From: Coriobacteriaceae bacterium
GTDB taxonomy: Bacteria > Actinomycetota > Coriobacteriia > Coriobacteriales > Atopobiaceae
DNA: 43,316 nt
Assembly: GCA_003862195.1 (NCBI GenBank)
Contig: QOUO01000012.1
Span: 1 to 43,316 of the forward strand
Direction of reading: 5' to 3'
Under the pieces are notes generated by a model that saw only the letters and a list, made by a program, of their open reading frames with translations, did not search any database and was not told the origin of the DNA. Both the position numbers and the translations under genes were made by a program. Positions 9,225 to 16,727 of this stretch are shown one piece after another (position 1 is the stretch's first letter; the number at the start of each line of letters is the position of its first letter).

Positions 9225-9293
9225 GATTGCCTCCAAAGCAAGGTGGTTGTTCTTCTCCACCCGTGGGGCGTCGCGCTCCCACAGGCTGCTTAC

Positions 9294-9299
9294 AGTATA
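9294..9299 (-). promoter_or_regulatory. Candidate -10 element (TATACT) upstream of purE
   Basis: On the minus strand the sequence CCCTATACTGT (9292-9302) lies about 70 bases before the purE start codon. The same 11 bases occur upstream of purA (16655-16665). There is no good TTGACA -35 at 16-18 bases. Confidence 0.4.
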
Positions 9300-9328
9300 G
9301 GGATGGCGCGGCGGCGCCGCGAGCGGGC

Positions 9329-10294
9329 CTAGGAGCTGGTGCCCTTGGAGCTGCTGGAGCTCGTGGTGCCGGTGCTGGTGGAGCCGGACGACGTGGTCGA
9401 GCTGGTTGTGCTCGTGCCTCCCGTCATGCTTGTCTTGTTGTTTGTCGTGTTGCCGAGCGTGGTGGTGACCGTGGTCGTGGTGCCGGAGTCTGACTTGTCA
9501 TCCGCACTCGGGCCAAACACCTGGTCAAGCACGCCGTTGGTGATCGATCCGCGCAGCTGCTTTTCCGTCGCGGCGTCCACGCCCGTGATGGAGCAGTTAA
9601 AGCGCACGCCCTGCGCCGTGGACGTCTTGGTCCAGACGAAGGTCATCAGGCTCTTGATCTCGCCCGTCGGCTTGAGGTAGCCCAGCAGCTGCGTCTTCTG
9701 GATCTTGCCGTTCTTGTCCACGTGGACGTTCACGTTGTATATGACGGTGTTGATGTCGGGGTTCATGAGCGCGTTGGTCGCGAGCGCGGCCGCCTGGATC
9801 TGCGAGGACGAGAAGACCCCCAGCACGTCGCTGGACGTGTCGTCCGTGACGGTCACCTCGATGCGGTGCGTGTTCTCGTCCGCCTCCTGGACGGAGAAGT
9901 CCTCCGGGAACTGCGTGTAGCCGTTGCCCCACTCCACGCCGTTGTTCATGGCGGACACCACGGTCGATATGCTCACCTGGTTGCCCAGGGACTCCGTGCT
10001 CACGCGGCGCGCCACGCCGCAGGACACCTGCAGCGCCATGATGCCGAGGAAGAATATCAACAGGATGATTGTGGCCGTCCTGGTCATGACCTCACTCAGG
10101 TTGGAGCCCGAGGGGTCCTTGTCGGAAAGCGGGTCGACCTCCACGCCGTGGCGGCCCTGGCTGCGCCTGCTGCGCTGGCGCTTGGCGGTCTCCTCGTTGG
10201 TGTGGCCGGTCTCGTCCACGGTCGAGAAGAGCTCCTCCGCCTCCTTGGCGTTGAGGGTGCGCCGCCTGTGCGACCTGTTCTTCTCCCTTGGCAT
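9329..10294 (-). CDS. Single-pass exported protein with Thr/Ser-rich tail, unknown function
   Basis: I do not recognise a named family. The 321-residue product has a basic, acidic-spotted cytoplasmic N-terminus (about 1-75), one membrane segment (about 79-98, TATIILLIFFLGIMALQVSC), a folded extracytoplasmic region (about 100-265), and a final ~55 residues almost only of Thr, Ser, Gly and Asn. A cysteine near the end of the hydrophobic segment is not in a convincing lipobox context, because the hydrophobic part is too far from the N-terminus. ATG at 10294 is preceded by GGGGGAG. The Thr/Ser tail looks like a wall-spanning or glycosylated stalk, but no LPxTG-like sorting signal is present. It sits upstream of purE and the sortase on the same strand, with 104 bases between its stop and purE. 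Confidence 0.72.
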   Translation of the reverse strand: MPREKNRSHRRRTLNAKEAEELFSTVDETGHTNEETAKRQRSRRSQGRHGVEVDPLSDKDPSGSNLSEVMTRTATIILLIFFLGIMALQVSCGVARRVSTESLGNQVSISTVVSAMNNGVEWGNGYTQFPEDFSVQEADENTHRIEVTVTDDTSSDVLGVFSSSQIQAAALATNALMNPDINTVIYNVNVHVDKNGKIQKTQLLGYLKPTGEIKSLMTFVWTKTSTAQGVRFNCSITGVDAATEKQLRGSITNGVLDQVFGPSADDKSDSGTTTTVTTTLGNTTNNKTSMTGGTSTTSSTTSSGSTSTGTTSSSSSKGTSS

Positions 10295-10601
10295 GAACTC
10301 CCCCGGATCGCTGCCGACTAACCCGTTTATGATATCCGTTTTCTCTGTTAGACCACGATTGACCCGAGAGGGCACAAATAATGTCTGGGGCTCCGTCTAC
10401 GATGCATGTCACCAGACAAGTATCAACGAGGGACGGGGCCAGACGGGTTCCATGATACTGCGGCGTGGTCGGGATGATGGGCATTGCCGAGAAGCGCGAA
10501 CTCCTCGAGGTGCTGAAGGCGCCTATAGTCGAGGAGGAAGCGGGGGGCGGCGAGTTGAGACTGAGATGCGAATCGCTGATGCGTCACGCTCTTCGTTGAA
10601 T
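10295..10601. other. Intergenic region between the Thr/Ser-tailed protein and the Fic gene
   Basis: About 300 bases without a supported gene. The part next to 10294 is AT-rich (TATCAT on the minus strand near 10330) and probably carries the promoter of the exported protein. A 41-residue plus-strand frame at 10474-10599 begins ATGATGGGC and would end three bases before the Fic stop; it may be a gene remnant but cannot be supported. The composition drops in GC here, at the edge of the HTH-Fic pair. Confidence 0.45.
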
Positions 10602-11357
10602 CTATCCTCGTCTGCTCCCCCACGTCTTGACTGCCTCGACTTTTAGGAACGTGAGAGTAGGAACTAGATTTTTATCCGTATCCCACGCCTCAATAGCACC
10701 GTAATAGGACATGCGGTCGTCCTCGAACACAATGATTGGCGGATTGTTTAGGCAAACGAGCAGGTAGTTCATGAGCGCGCGCCCACACCTGCCGTTTCCA
10801 TCGGCAAAGGGATGGATGTTCTCGAGTACGTCATGGAAGTAGGCGGCAAGCACCAGCGGCTTTGTCGGTTCCGCTTGGCTGACCTCGTCGATGAGGGCAG
10901 ACATCTCCTGCGGCACCTCGTCGGGCGTTGCGCCCACATCTCCCGAGCCAACGACATAGTCACCGCGCTTGTACGAACCGGGTCTCTCACCGGCTCGCCA
11001 GCGACGCTCGTCATAAGTGCCTTGGGTAAGCGTCCTGTGACATTCAAGTACGAAATCCTCGTCCAACTTGCGGTGTACGGCGAAGGCATCCAGCAGCACC
11101 TCATGGCACTCCTTGAGGTTCTGGATCTCAAAGAGCGTTCGTGGGTCTCCGGTAAATCCGACTACCCTCCCGTCCTCGAACACCGCTCGCGTGTCGTGGT
11201 AGCTGATCTGGGGATTCTCGATATGGCCAGAGTTATAGGCAAAGCGAATGCGGTAGTCATCAAGCGCGGCAGCAAGGTCCTCGCGGCTTGAGATGTTCCT
11301 AGCCTGCCAGTCAGAAACAACCTGCCGGTACGCCTTATCAAGAAAATCGGAGGCCAT
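10602..11357 (-). CDS. Fic domain protein (AMPylase type, self-inhibited class II)
   Basis: A 251-residue Fic enzyme, a family that usually transfers AMP from ATP to target proteins. The active motif HPFADGNGRCGR is at residues 182-193 and matches HxFx[D/E]GNGRxxR exactly, with the catalytic His182. SGHIEN at residues 43-48 fits the inhibitory motif [S/T]xxxE[G/N] placed N-terminal to the Fic core, which defines class II proteins whose own helix blocks ATP binding. The beta-hairpin flap that positions targets lies around residues 120-140. It begins nine bases after a small HTH gene on the same strand. The GC content and codon use are lower than in neighbouring genes, suggesting recent acquisition. 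Whether it is a toxin or a regulator is open. Confidence 0.9.
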   Translation of the reverse strand: MASDFLDKAYRQVVSDWQARNISSREDLAAALDDYRIRFAYNSGHIENPQISYHDTRAVFEDGRVVGFTGDPRTLFEIQNLKECHEVLLDAFAVHRKLDEDFVLECHRTLTQGTYDERRWRAGERPGSYKRGDYVVGSGDVGATPDEVPQEMSALIDEVSQAEPTKPLVLAAYFHDVLENIHPFADGNGRCGRALMNYLLVCLNNPPIIVFEDDRMSYYGAIEAWDTDKNLVPTLTFLKVEAVKTWGSRRG

Positions 11358-11365
11358 TAGTCACC

Positions 11366-11686
11366 TCACAGGTAATCCGAAAGACGAGTGCGCTTGCGCT
11401 CTCTCTTGTCCATTTTGCGGGCCATATCATCAACCAGCTGTTGCACCGCTGCCTCTCCGTGACTGCTCGAGGGAGGCTGCCCCGTAGCAAGGACGAGACC
11501 GACCTGCCTGGCAACAGCAAATGCCTTGCCAATCTCTGCGGTAGGCTTCCCTCGCTCGAGTTCCGATACAAAACGTTGAGAGCAACCGCTGAGCTCGGCG
11601 ACCTTCACCTGCGAAAGCCCACGCTCATGTCGTGCCCTGCGAATAGCTGTGCCGAAATCCTTCGCGTCGTTGATGATTGTGGCCAT
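11366..11686 (-). CDS. XRE/HipB-like (y4mF type) helix-turn-helix regulator
   Basis: A 106-residue DNA-binding protein. The HTH covers about residues 13-66 (RRARHERGLSQVKVAELSGC and SQRFVSELERGK) and resembles the y4mF/HipB group normally encoded beside HipA kinases. A charged C-terminal extension follows (MARKMDKRERKR). The frame extends 16 codons upstream to 11734; ATG at 11686 is preferred because it matches the start of related proteins, although no strong ribosome-binding site precedes either. The stop is eight bases before the Fic start, so the two form an operon and the regulator probably represses it. Here the expected HipA partner is replaced by a Fic protein. Confidence 0.82.
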   Translation of the reverse strand: MATIINDAKDFGTAIRRARHERGLSQVKVAELSGCSQRFVSELERGKPTAEIGKAFAVARQVGLVLATGQPPSSSHGEAAVQQLVDDMARKMDKRERKRTRLSDYL

Positions 11687-12050
11687 TGTGTCAGCCAATC
11701 TAATACCGTTCTGTGTGTTCCTATTACAGTTCAATCATAGTCTATTAGTAATTAGTAACGTACGTGATTAACTCGATAGAGGTGTAGCGCTGACGTCTCG
11801 AAGCAGTACGGCGCCAATGCGAATCGAGCTTCGGCTCCACCATTGCTCGAAGAGCCTTGCATGTGGCCGGACGTCGACTTCCTGCAGCAGCGTCGCAGGG
11901 TTCTTCCAGAGCCATGCGGCTGGTTGGGAGTTGCAGTGGATGCGGTGCAGCCGAGCGCCACGACGAGGGCTCCCCGCCGTGGCGAGGGCGATGGCCCAGA
12001 TAGTCAGGCAGATGTCAGGTTGTGGGCGGAGGGACCCGGCTGGCGGCGCG
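11687..12050. other. Intergenic region between the HTH gene and the Nudix gene
   Basis: About 360 bases. The stretch next to the HTH gene (11700-11770) is AT-rich and is the likely promoter/operator region of the HTH-Fic pair. The remainder is GC-rich, with only short overlapping frames and no recognisable protein. It may be the decayed edge of an inserted segment. Confidence 0.45.
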
Positions 12051-12962
12051 CTAGCCCAGGCGGCGCGCCACGGCGTCGCACACCAGGGCGCCCACCACGG
12101 TCTTGGCGTCCTCGATGCGGCCGTCGAGCACGGCGTCGATCAGCTCGGGGAGCTCGACCAGGTCGACGTTGATGAACTCGTCCGCGTCCGGGCTCGACTC
12201 TGCGAGCGAGAGGCCAGTGGCCATGTAGATGTGGATGAGCTCGTCCGCAAAGCCGGCCGAGGTGGCGATCGTGGTCAGGAAGGCCATCTTTTGCGCCTTC
12301 ATGCCGGTCTCCTCCTGCAGCTCGCGGCGGGCGCAGTCGAGCGGGTCCTCCCCCGGCTGCAGCTTGCCGGCAGGAATCTCAACCGTCACGCGGCCGAGCG
12401 GCGCACGGTACTGGCGCACCAGGCAGATGCGACCGTCCTCCGTGAGCGCCACGATGGCGACGGCGCCGGGGTGGCGCACCACGTCGCGCTCCGCCTCCGC
12501 GCCGTCCGGCAGGCGCACGCGCAGCCGGTCGACGTTGAACACGTGGCCCCTGAAGATCACGTCCTCGTCCAGCACGTGCTCCGTCAGGTCCTTGTCGCGC
12601 GGGTCGTCGTCGCCCAGCACCAGGTGGCGGCTCTGCGGCGCGCCTGACTTGTGGTCGTGGCGCGAGCGGTCTCCGTCAAACGTGAACGCGCCCGTGGACG
12701 CCTTCATCCCCGCGATTGCGTGGTCGAGAAGTTCGGACCCATCCGGGTCGACGCCCTCTGCCAAGTCGTCCATGAACTCGTCCTCGTCGGCCGTGCTGTA
12801 GCGGGGCTCCTCCTCGGGCGGCTCCGCGCCAAGGCCTGCATGCCCCTGCGTGGCCGCGTCCTTCTCGCCCGCGTCGTCCTTGGGCGTGGCCTGCCTTGCG
12901 GCTGCCTTTGCCTGCGTTGCGTCGTCCTGGCTCTGGTCCCGTTTGCTGTCCTTCGACACCAT
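12051..12962 (-). CDS. Nudix hydrolase, ADP-ribose pyrophosphatase-like, with acidic N-terminal extension
   Basis: The C-terminal ~180 residues form a Nudix fold. The Nudix box lies at residues 199-221 (GKLQPGEDPLDCARRELQEE then TGM) and fits GX5EX7REUXEEXGU; the context VTVEIPAGKLQPGED is typical of ADP-ribose pyrophosphatases (NudF type), which split ADP-ribose into AMP and ribose-5-phosphate. The first ~115 residues are low complexity, rich in Asp, Glu, Ala, Lys and Gln, and absent from standard NudF (about 200 residues); the protein is 303 residues in total. ATG at 12962 has AAGGGGGA just upstream. It lies downstream of purD behind a strong 11-bp hairpin. Confidence 0.87.
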   Translation of the reverse strand: MVSKDSKRDQSQDDATQAKAAARQATPKDDAGEKDAATQGHAGLGAEPPEEEPRYSTADEDEFMDDLAEGVDPDGSELLDHAIAGMKASTGAFTFDGDRSRHDHKSGAPQSRHLVLGDDDPRDKDLTEHVLDEDVIFRGHVFNVDRLRVRLPDGAEAERDVVRHPGAVAIVALTEDGRICLVRQYRAPLGRVTVEIPAGKLQPGEDPLDCARRELQEETGMKAQKMAFLTTIATSAGFADELIHIYMATGLSLAESSPDADEFINVDLVELPELIDAVLDGRIEDAKTVVGALVCDAVARRLG

Positions 12963-12985
12963 GTCCCCCTTGCTTGCGTATACGC

Positions 12986-13011
12986 GTCGCGGCGCCACAG
13001 GGCGCCGCGAC
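12986..13011 (-). terminator. Perfect 11-bp stem-loop between purD and the Nudix gene
   Basis: GTCGCGGCGCC (12986-12996) pairs with GGCGCCGCGAC (13001-13011) around an ACAG loop. It stands 24 bases upstream of the Nudix start and 32 bases after the purD stop. No T-run follows; instead the 10-base palindrome GCGTATACGC comes next. It could be a U-less terminator of the purA-degV-purD unit or a leader structure for the Nudix gene. Confidence 0.5.
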
Positions 13012-13043
13012 TGATGGCTAGCTAGGTTGTACCCACTCGGGCG

Positions 13044-14342
13044 CTACAGGTTCGCGCGGCCCTTGATCGCCTTGATGCCGATGTCGTGGCGATAGGTCTT
13101 GCCCTCGAACCAGATCTTGTCGCAGGCCTCGTAGGCGAGGTTGCGAGCGTCCTCGAACGTGGGGGCCACGGCCGTCACGTCAAGCACGCGGCCGCCGTTG
13201 GTGTAGACGTTGCCGTCCTCGTCCAGCTTGGTGCCCGCGTGGTAGACGGTCACGCCGTCCATCGCGTTGGCGTCGTCGATGCCGTGGATGAGCTTGCCCT
13301 TCTCGTAGTGGCCGGGGTAGCCCGCGCTCGTGAGCACCACGGACACGGCCCAGTCGTCGTCCCAGCTCACCATGTCCGGGCTCAGCGTGCCGTTGTCGCA
13401 GGCGAGGAAGCACTCCACCAGATCGCCCTTCATGCGGGGCAGCACGACCTGCGTCTCCGGGTCGCCAAAGCGCGCGTTGAACTCGAGCACCTTGGGGCCG
13501 TCCTTGGTGAGCATGAAGCCGCCGTACAGGCAGCCGCTGTAGGGATTGCCCTCGGCCGCGAGCTCGGCCACGACCTTACGCTCGATCTCGACCATCTTGT
13601 CGAGCTCGCCCGGCAGCAGGATGGGCACGGGCGAGTAGACGCCCATGCCGCCCGTGTTGAGGCCGCGGTCGCCGTCGAGCGCGCGCTTGTGGTCCTGCGA
13701 GGTCGCGAGCGGCACCAGGGTCTTGCCGTCGGTCAGCGCGAGGAGCGAGCACTCCGGCCCCTCGAGCATCTCCTCGACCACGACGACGTTGCCCGCGTCG
13801 CCAAACGCGTTGAAGCACTCGTGCACGCCGTCGAGGGCCTCCTCGGTAGTCTGGGCCACGATCACGCCCTTGCCCGCGGCAAGGCCGTCGGCCTTGATCA
13901 CGATGGGGCCGCCCACCTTGCGGACGTAGTCCGCGCAGGCCTGCTCGTCCGTGAAGGACTCGTAGCGGGCCGTGGGGACGCCTGCGCGCGCCATGACCTC
14001 CTTGGCGAACTTCTTGGAGCCCTCCATCTGCGCCGCCTTGCCGCTGGGGCCAAAGACGGGAATGCCCTCCGCACGCACGGCGTCTGCCACGCCCGCGACC
14101 AGCGGTGCCTCGGGGCCTATCACCACGAGGCCGACGTTCTTCTCCCTTGCGAAGGCCGCGACGGCCTCCGGGGAGTCCTGGTCCACGTCCACCTTCTGGG
14201 CCAGCTGGTACATGCCGCCGTTGCCCGGCGCCACGTAGAGCTTGCCCGCGCGGGGCGACTCCGCCAGCTTGGCCAGGATGGCGTGCTCGCGGCCGCCAGA
14301 GCCCAGTAGCAGGATGTCGATCTTGTTGTCAGTACCAGCCAT
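13044..14342 (-). CDS. purD: Phosphoribosylamine-glycine ligase (GAR synthetase)
   Basis: An ATP-grasp ligase for the second step of purine synthesis, joining glycine to phosphoribosylamine. The 432-residue protein starts with LLLGSGGREHAIL (residues 11-23), the PurD hallmark, and has the ATP-grasp features KADGLAAGKGV, ATSQDHKRALDGDRGLNTGG and EFNARFGDPETQ. Length is normal. ATG at 14342 is preceded by GGAGGG. It is the third gene of a minus-strand unit purA-degV-purD, 29 bases after degV. Confidence 0.97.
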   Translation of the reverse strand: MAGTDNKIDILLLGSGGREHAILAKLAESPRAGKLYVAPGNGGMYQLAQKVDVDQDSPEAVAAFAREKNVGLVVIGPEAPLVAGVADAVRAEGIPVFGPSGKAAQMEGSKKFAKEVMARAGVPTARYESFTDEQACADYVRKVGGPIVIKADGLAAGKGVIVAQTTEEALDGVHECFNAFGDAGNVVVVEEMLEGPECSLLALTDGKTLVPLATSQDHKRALDGDRGLNTGGMGVYSPVPILLPGELDKMVEIERKVVAELAAEGNPYSGCLYGGFMLTKDGPKVLEFNARFGDPETQVVLPRMKGDLVECFLACDNGTLSPDMVSWDDDWAVSVVLTSAGYPGHYEKGKLIHGIDDANAMDGVTVYHAGTKLDEDGNVYTNGGRVLDVTAVAPTFEDARNLAYEACDKIWFEGKTYRHDIGIKAIKGRANL

Positions 14343-14371
14343 GATGCCCTCCTTGGGCTCGACGCCGCCCG

Positions 14372-15313
14372 CTACTGGGCGGCCTTTGGTTTGAGGACCG
14401 AGGCGGCTTCCTCGGCGGTGATGAGCGAGCTCGGCGCGTAGGCTATGCCCACGGCGCCGATGCCGAGCTGCGCGCAGGTGCTGGGGTTCGCCCTGAGCAC
14501 GGCGGCGCAGGCCGACTCGAACTCGTTGGTGTCCAGCGGCTTCTCCACCTTCTGCAGGGTCCTGGGGTCGCCGGAGTACATCTCGGCGTACGTGATGGCG
14601 CCCACCTTGGCGGAGTATCGGCTGAGCGTGCGCGCGAGGACGCCCGCGATGCGTGCCATGTCCGAGGACGAGAAGATCTCCTCCGCCTGGCCGTCGGGCG
14701 TCACCTTGACGAGGCCGCGCACGTTGAGGGCGCGCCTCTGGAGCATGCTCATGTGGCCCAGGATGCCGCTGCGCTTGTGGCCGATGCCCGCGGCGAGGTC
14801 CGCGTCGGGCGTGGGGATCATGAGCATGCGCGACGAGGCGGAAAGCGCCTGGGCGCGCTCCACGGCCTCGTAGAGGTCCATGCCCGCGTCGCGGTCGCGC
14901 ACGAGGCGCGCCAGTACGAGGGCGTACTCCGCGGACACCGCGTGCGTGTCGATGACGGTGACCTTTGCGCCCTGCACCTTGGACACGGCGGAGCGCGCCA
15001 CCTCGCCGGCGTCGCGCATCTGCGACGACACGTGGAGCGATACGATGCGCTCCCAGCCCTGCTCGGCCAGTGCCTGATAGACGGTCAGGAAGTCCACCTC
15101 GGACGGCGAGTAGGTGTTAATCTGCCCCTTGTGCTTGGGCGACTCGCGATAGAACGTGGGCGTGTCGATGTCGAGGCACTCCCTGAACTGCTCGTGCCCC
15201 ATGCGAACGACGAGCGGCACAAGGGCGACCCCCGCCCTCTCCAGCGTGGAGAGGGGAAGGTCGCAGGAGCTGTCGCATACGATGGCGAACTTCTTTTTGG
15301 AGGCGGCGCTCAC
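14372..15313 (-). CDS. DegV family fatty-acid binding protein
   Basis: A 313-residue DegV domain protein. In Gram-positives some members (FakB) bind fatty acids for phosphorylation by a kinase; most others have no known role. The N-terminus FAIVCDSSCDLPLSTLERAG is typical, as is the GQINTYSPSEVDF segment (normally T-SQPS). The usual SS-x-LSGTY motif appears as the divergent SSQMRDAGEVA. The start codon is GTG at 15313, with GGAAGTAGG upstream. It lies between purA and purD with very short gaps (6 and 29 bases), so it is cotranscribed with purine genes. No fakA is in the window. Confidence 0.86.
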   Translation of the reverse strand: MSAASKKKFAIVCDSSCDLPLSTLERAGVALVPLVVRMGHEQFRECLDIDTPTFYRESPKHKGQINTYSPSEVDFLTVYQALAEQGWERIVSLHVSSQMRDAGEVARSAVSKVQGAKVTVIDTHAVSAEYALVLARLVRDRDAGMDLYEAVERAQALSASSRMLMIPTPDADLAAGIGHKRSGILGHMSMLQRRALNVRGLVKVTPDGQAEEIFSSSDMARIAGVLARTLSRYSAKVGAITYAEMYSGDPRTLQKVEKPLDTNEFESACAAVLRANPSTCAQLGIGAVGIAYAPSSLITAEEAASVLKPKAAQ

Positions 15314-15319
15314 GTGTGC

Positions 15320-16600
15320 CTACTTCCAGTAACGGTCGATCGTCTGCTCGCGGTCGGGGCCGACGGTGATGATGGACACGCGCACGCCCGCCAGCTGCTC
15401 GAGGAAGTCGATGTAGTCCTTGGCCTCGCGCGGGAGCTGGTAGAAGTTGCGGACGCCGGAGATGTCGCACTTCCAGCCGGGGAGCGTCTCGTACACGGGC
15501 TTGGCGTGATAGAAGACGCTCTGGTGCTCGGGGACGGTGGTGTAGCGCTTGCCGTCGCACTCGTAGGCGACGCAGACCTTGATCTCGTCCAGGCAGCCCA
15601 GGACGTCGAGCTTGGTGATGGCCAGGTCAGTCAGGCCGTTCACGCGGGCGGCGTAGTTGACGACGACGCCGTCGTACCAGCCGCAGCGGCGCTTGCGGCC
15701 GGTGGTCACGCCGTACTCGTGGCCGACCTCGCCCAGCTTGTCGCCAATCTCGTCATACAGCTCCGTGGGGAAGGGACCGGAGCCCACGCGGGTGAGGTAC
15801 GCCTTCGCAACGCCCAGCACGCGCTTGATGTGGGTGGGGCCGACGCCCGAGCCCGTGACCGCGCCGCCGGCGGTGCAGTTGGAGGAGGTGACGAAGGGAT
15901 ACGTGCCGTGGTCGATGTCGAGCATCGTGGCCTGCGCGCCCTCGAAGAGGATGTTCTTGCCGGCCTCGAGCTGCTCGTTCAGGAAGAGCGAGCTCTCCAC
16001 GATGTAGGGACGGATTCGCTCGGCGTACGGCAGGTACGTCTCGCAGATCTGGTCGACGGTGTAGGTCGGGAGCTCGTAGACCTTCTCGAGGATGGGGTTG
16101 GTGTAGCTGAGAGCCGCGTCCAGCTTCTCGCGGAAGATCTTCTCGTCCAGCATGTCCTGGATGCGCAGGCCCGTGCGGTTCATCTTGTCCATGTAGCAGG
16201 GGCCGACGCCGCGCTTGGTCGTGCCGATCAGGTTCTTGCCAAGCTTCTTCTCGTGCGCGCCGTCGAGGTCCTTGTGGTACGGCATGACGATGTGCGCGTT
16301 GCCGGAGATCTTGAGGTCGTCGCACGAGATGCCTTGCTCCTCGAGGGTGTCGATCTCGCCCAGCAGGACCTCGGGGTCGACGATGCAGCCGTTGCCGATC
16401 ACGGGGTAGGTCCCCTTGTACATGACGCCGGAGGGCACCTGGTGCAGTGCCAGCTTGTGACCATTGGCGACCACCGTGTGGCCGGCGTTGGCGCCACCGG
16501 CGTAGCGGCACACGACGTCGAAGTCACCCGAGATGAGGTCGGTCACCTTGCCCTTGCCTTCGTCTCCCCATTGCGTACCAACGAGCACTGTTGCAGGCAT
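15320..16600 (-). CDS. purA: Adenylosuccinate synthetase
   Basis: Commits IMP to AMP: GTP-dependent joining of aspartate to IMP. The 426-residue protein has the P-loop GTQWGDEGKGK (residues 8-18), the catalytic GGANAGHTV region, GTTKRGVGPCY and QATMLDIDHGTYPFVTSSN, all canonical. The frame is open upstream to 16717, but ATG at 16600 has AGGAGG at ideal spacing and matches the family start. It is the first gene of the purA-degV-purD unit. A TATACT candidate -10 lies about 60 bases upstream within an 11-base sequence shared with the purE leader. Confidence 0.97.
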   Translation of the reverse strand: MPATVLVGTQWGDEGKGKVTDLISGDFDVVCRYAGGANAGHTVVANGHKLALHQVPSGVMYKGTYPVIGNGCIVDPEVLLGEIDTLEEQGISCDDLKISGNAHIVMPYHKDLDGAHEKKLGKNLIGTTKRGVGPCYMDKMNRTGLRIQDMLDEKIFREKLDAALSYTNPILEKVYELPTYTVDQICETYLPYAERIRPYIVESSLFLNEQLEAGKNILFEGAQATMLDIDHGTYPFVTSSNCTAGGAVTGSGVGPTHIKRVLGVAKAYLTRVGSGPFPTELYDEIGDKLGEVGHEYGVTTGRKRRCGWYDGVVVNYAARVNGLTDLAITKLDVLGCLDEIKVCVAYECDGKRYTTVPEHQSVFYHAKPVYETLPGWKCDISGVRNFYQLPREAKDYIDFLEQLAGVRVSIITVGPDREQTIDRYWK

Positions 16601-16656
16601 TGCATCCTCCTGTTGGGTCAAAAACTGCCTTCGGCGCACCTGCGCCGGCACGTCAC

Positions 16657-16662
16657 AGTATA
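16657..16662 (-). promoter_or_regulatory. Candidate -10 element (TATACT) upstream of purA
   Basis: On the minus strand CCCTATACTGT (16655-16665) is identical to the sequence before purE. No clear -35 box is present. The position, about 57 bases before the purA ATG, suits a promoter. Confidence 0.4.
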
Positions 16663-16727
16663 GGGCACGAGAAGAGCCGCCGACCTTCTCGCGCCCCCAA
16701 ACTGACGCCGTATGCAATTCTTCCGCG

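Noticed and set aside
10474-10599. A 41-residue plus-strand frame starting ATGATGGGC beside the Fic gene
   Set aside because: It has a plausible amphipathic look, but is too short, lacks a clear ribosome-binding site and matches no family I know.
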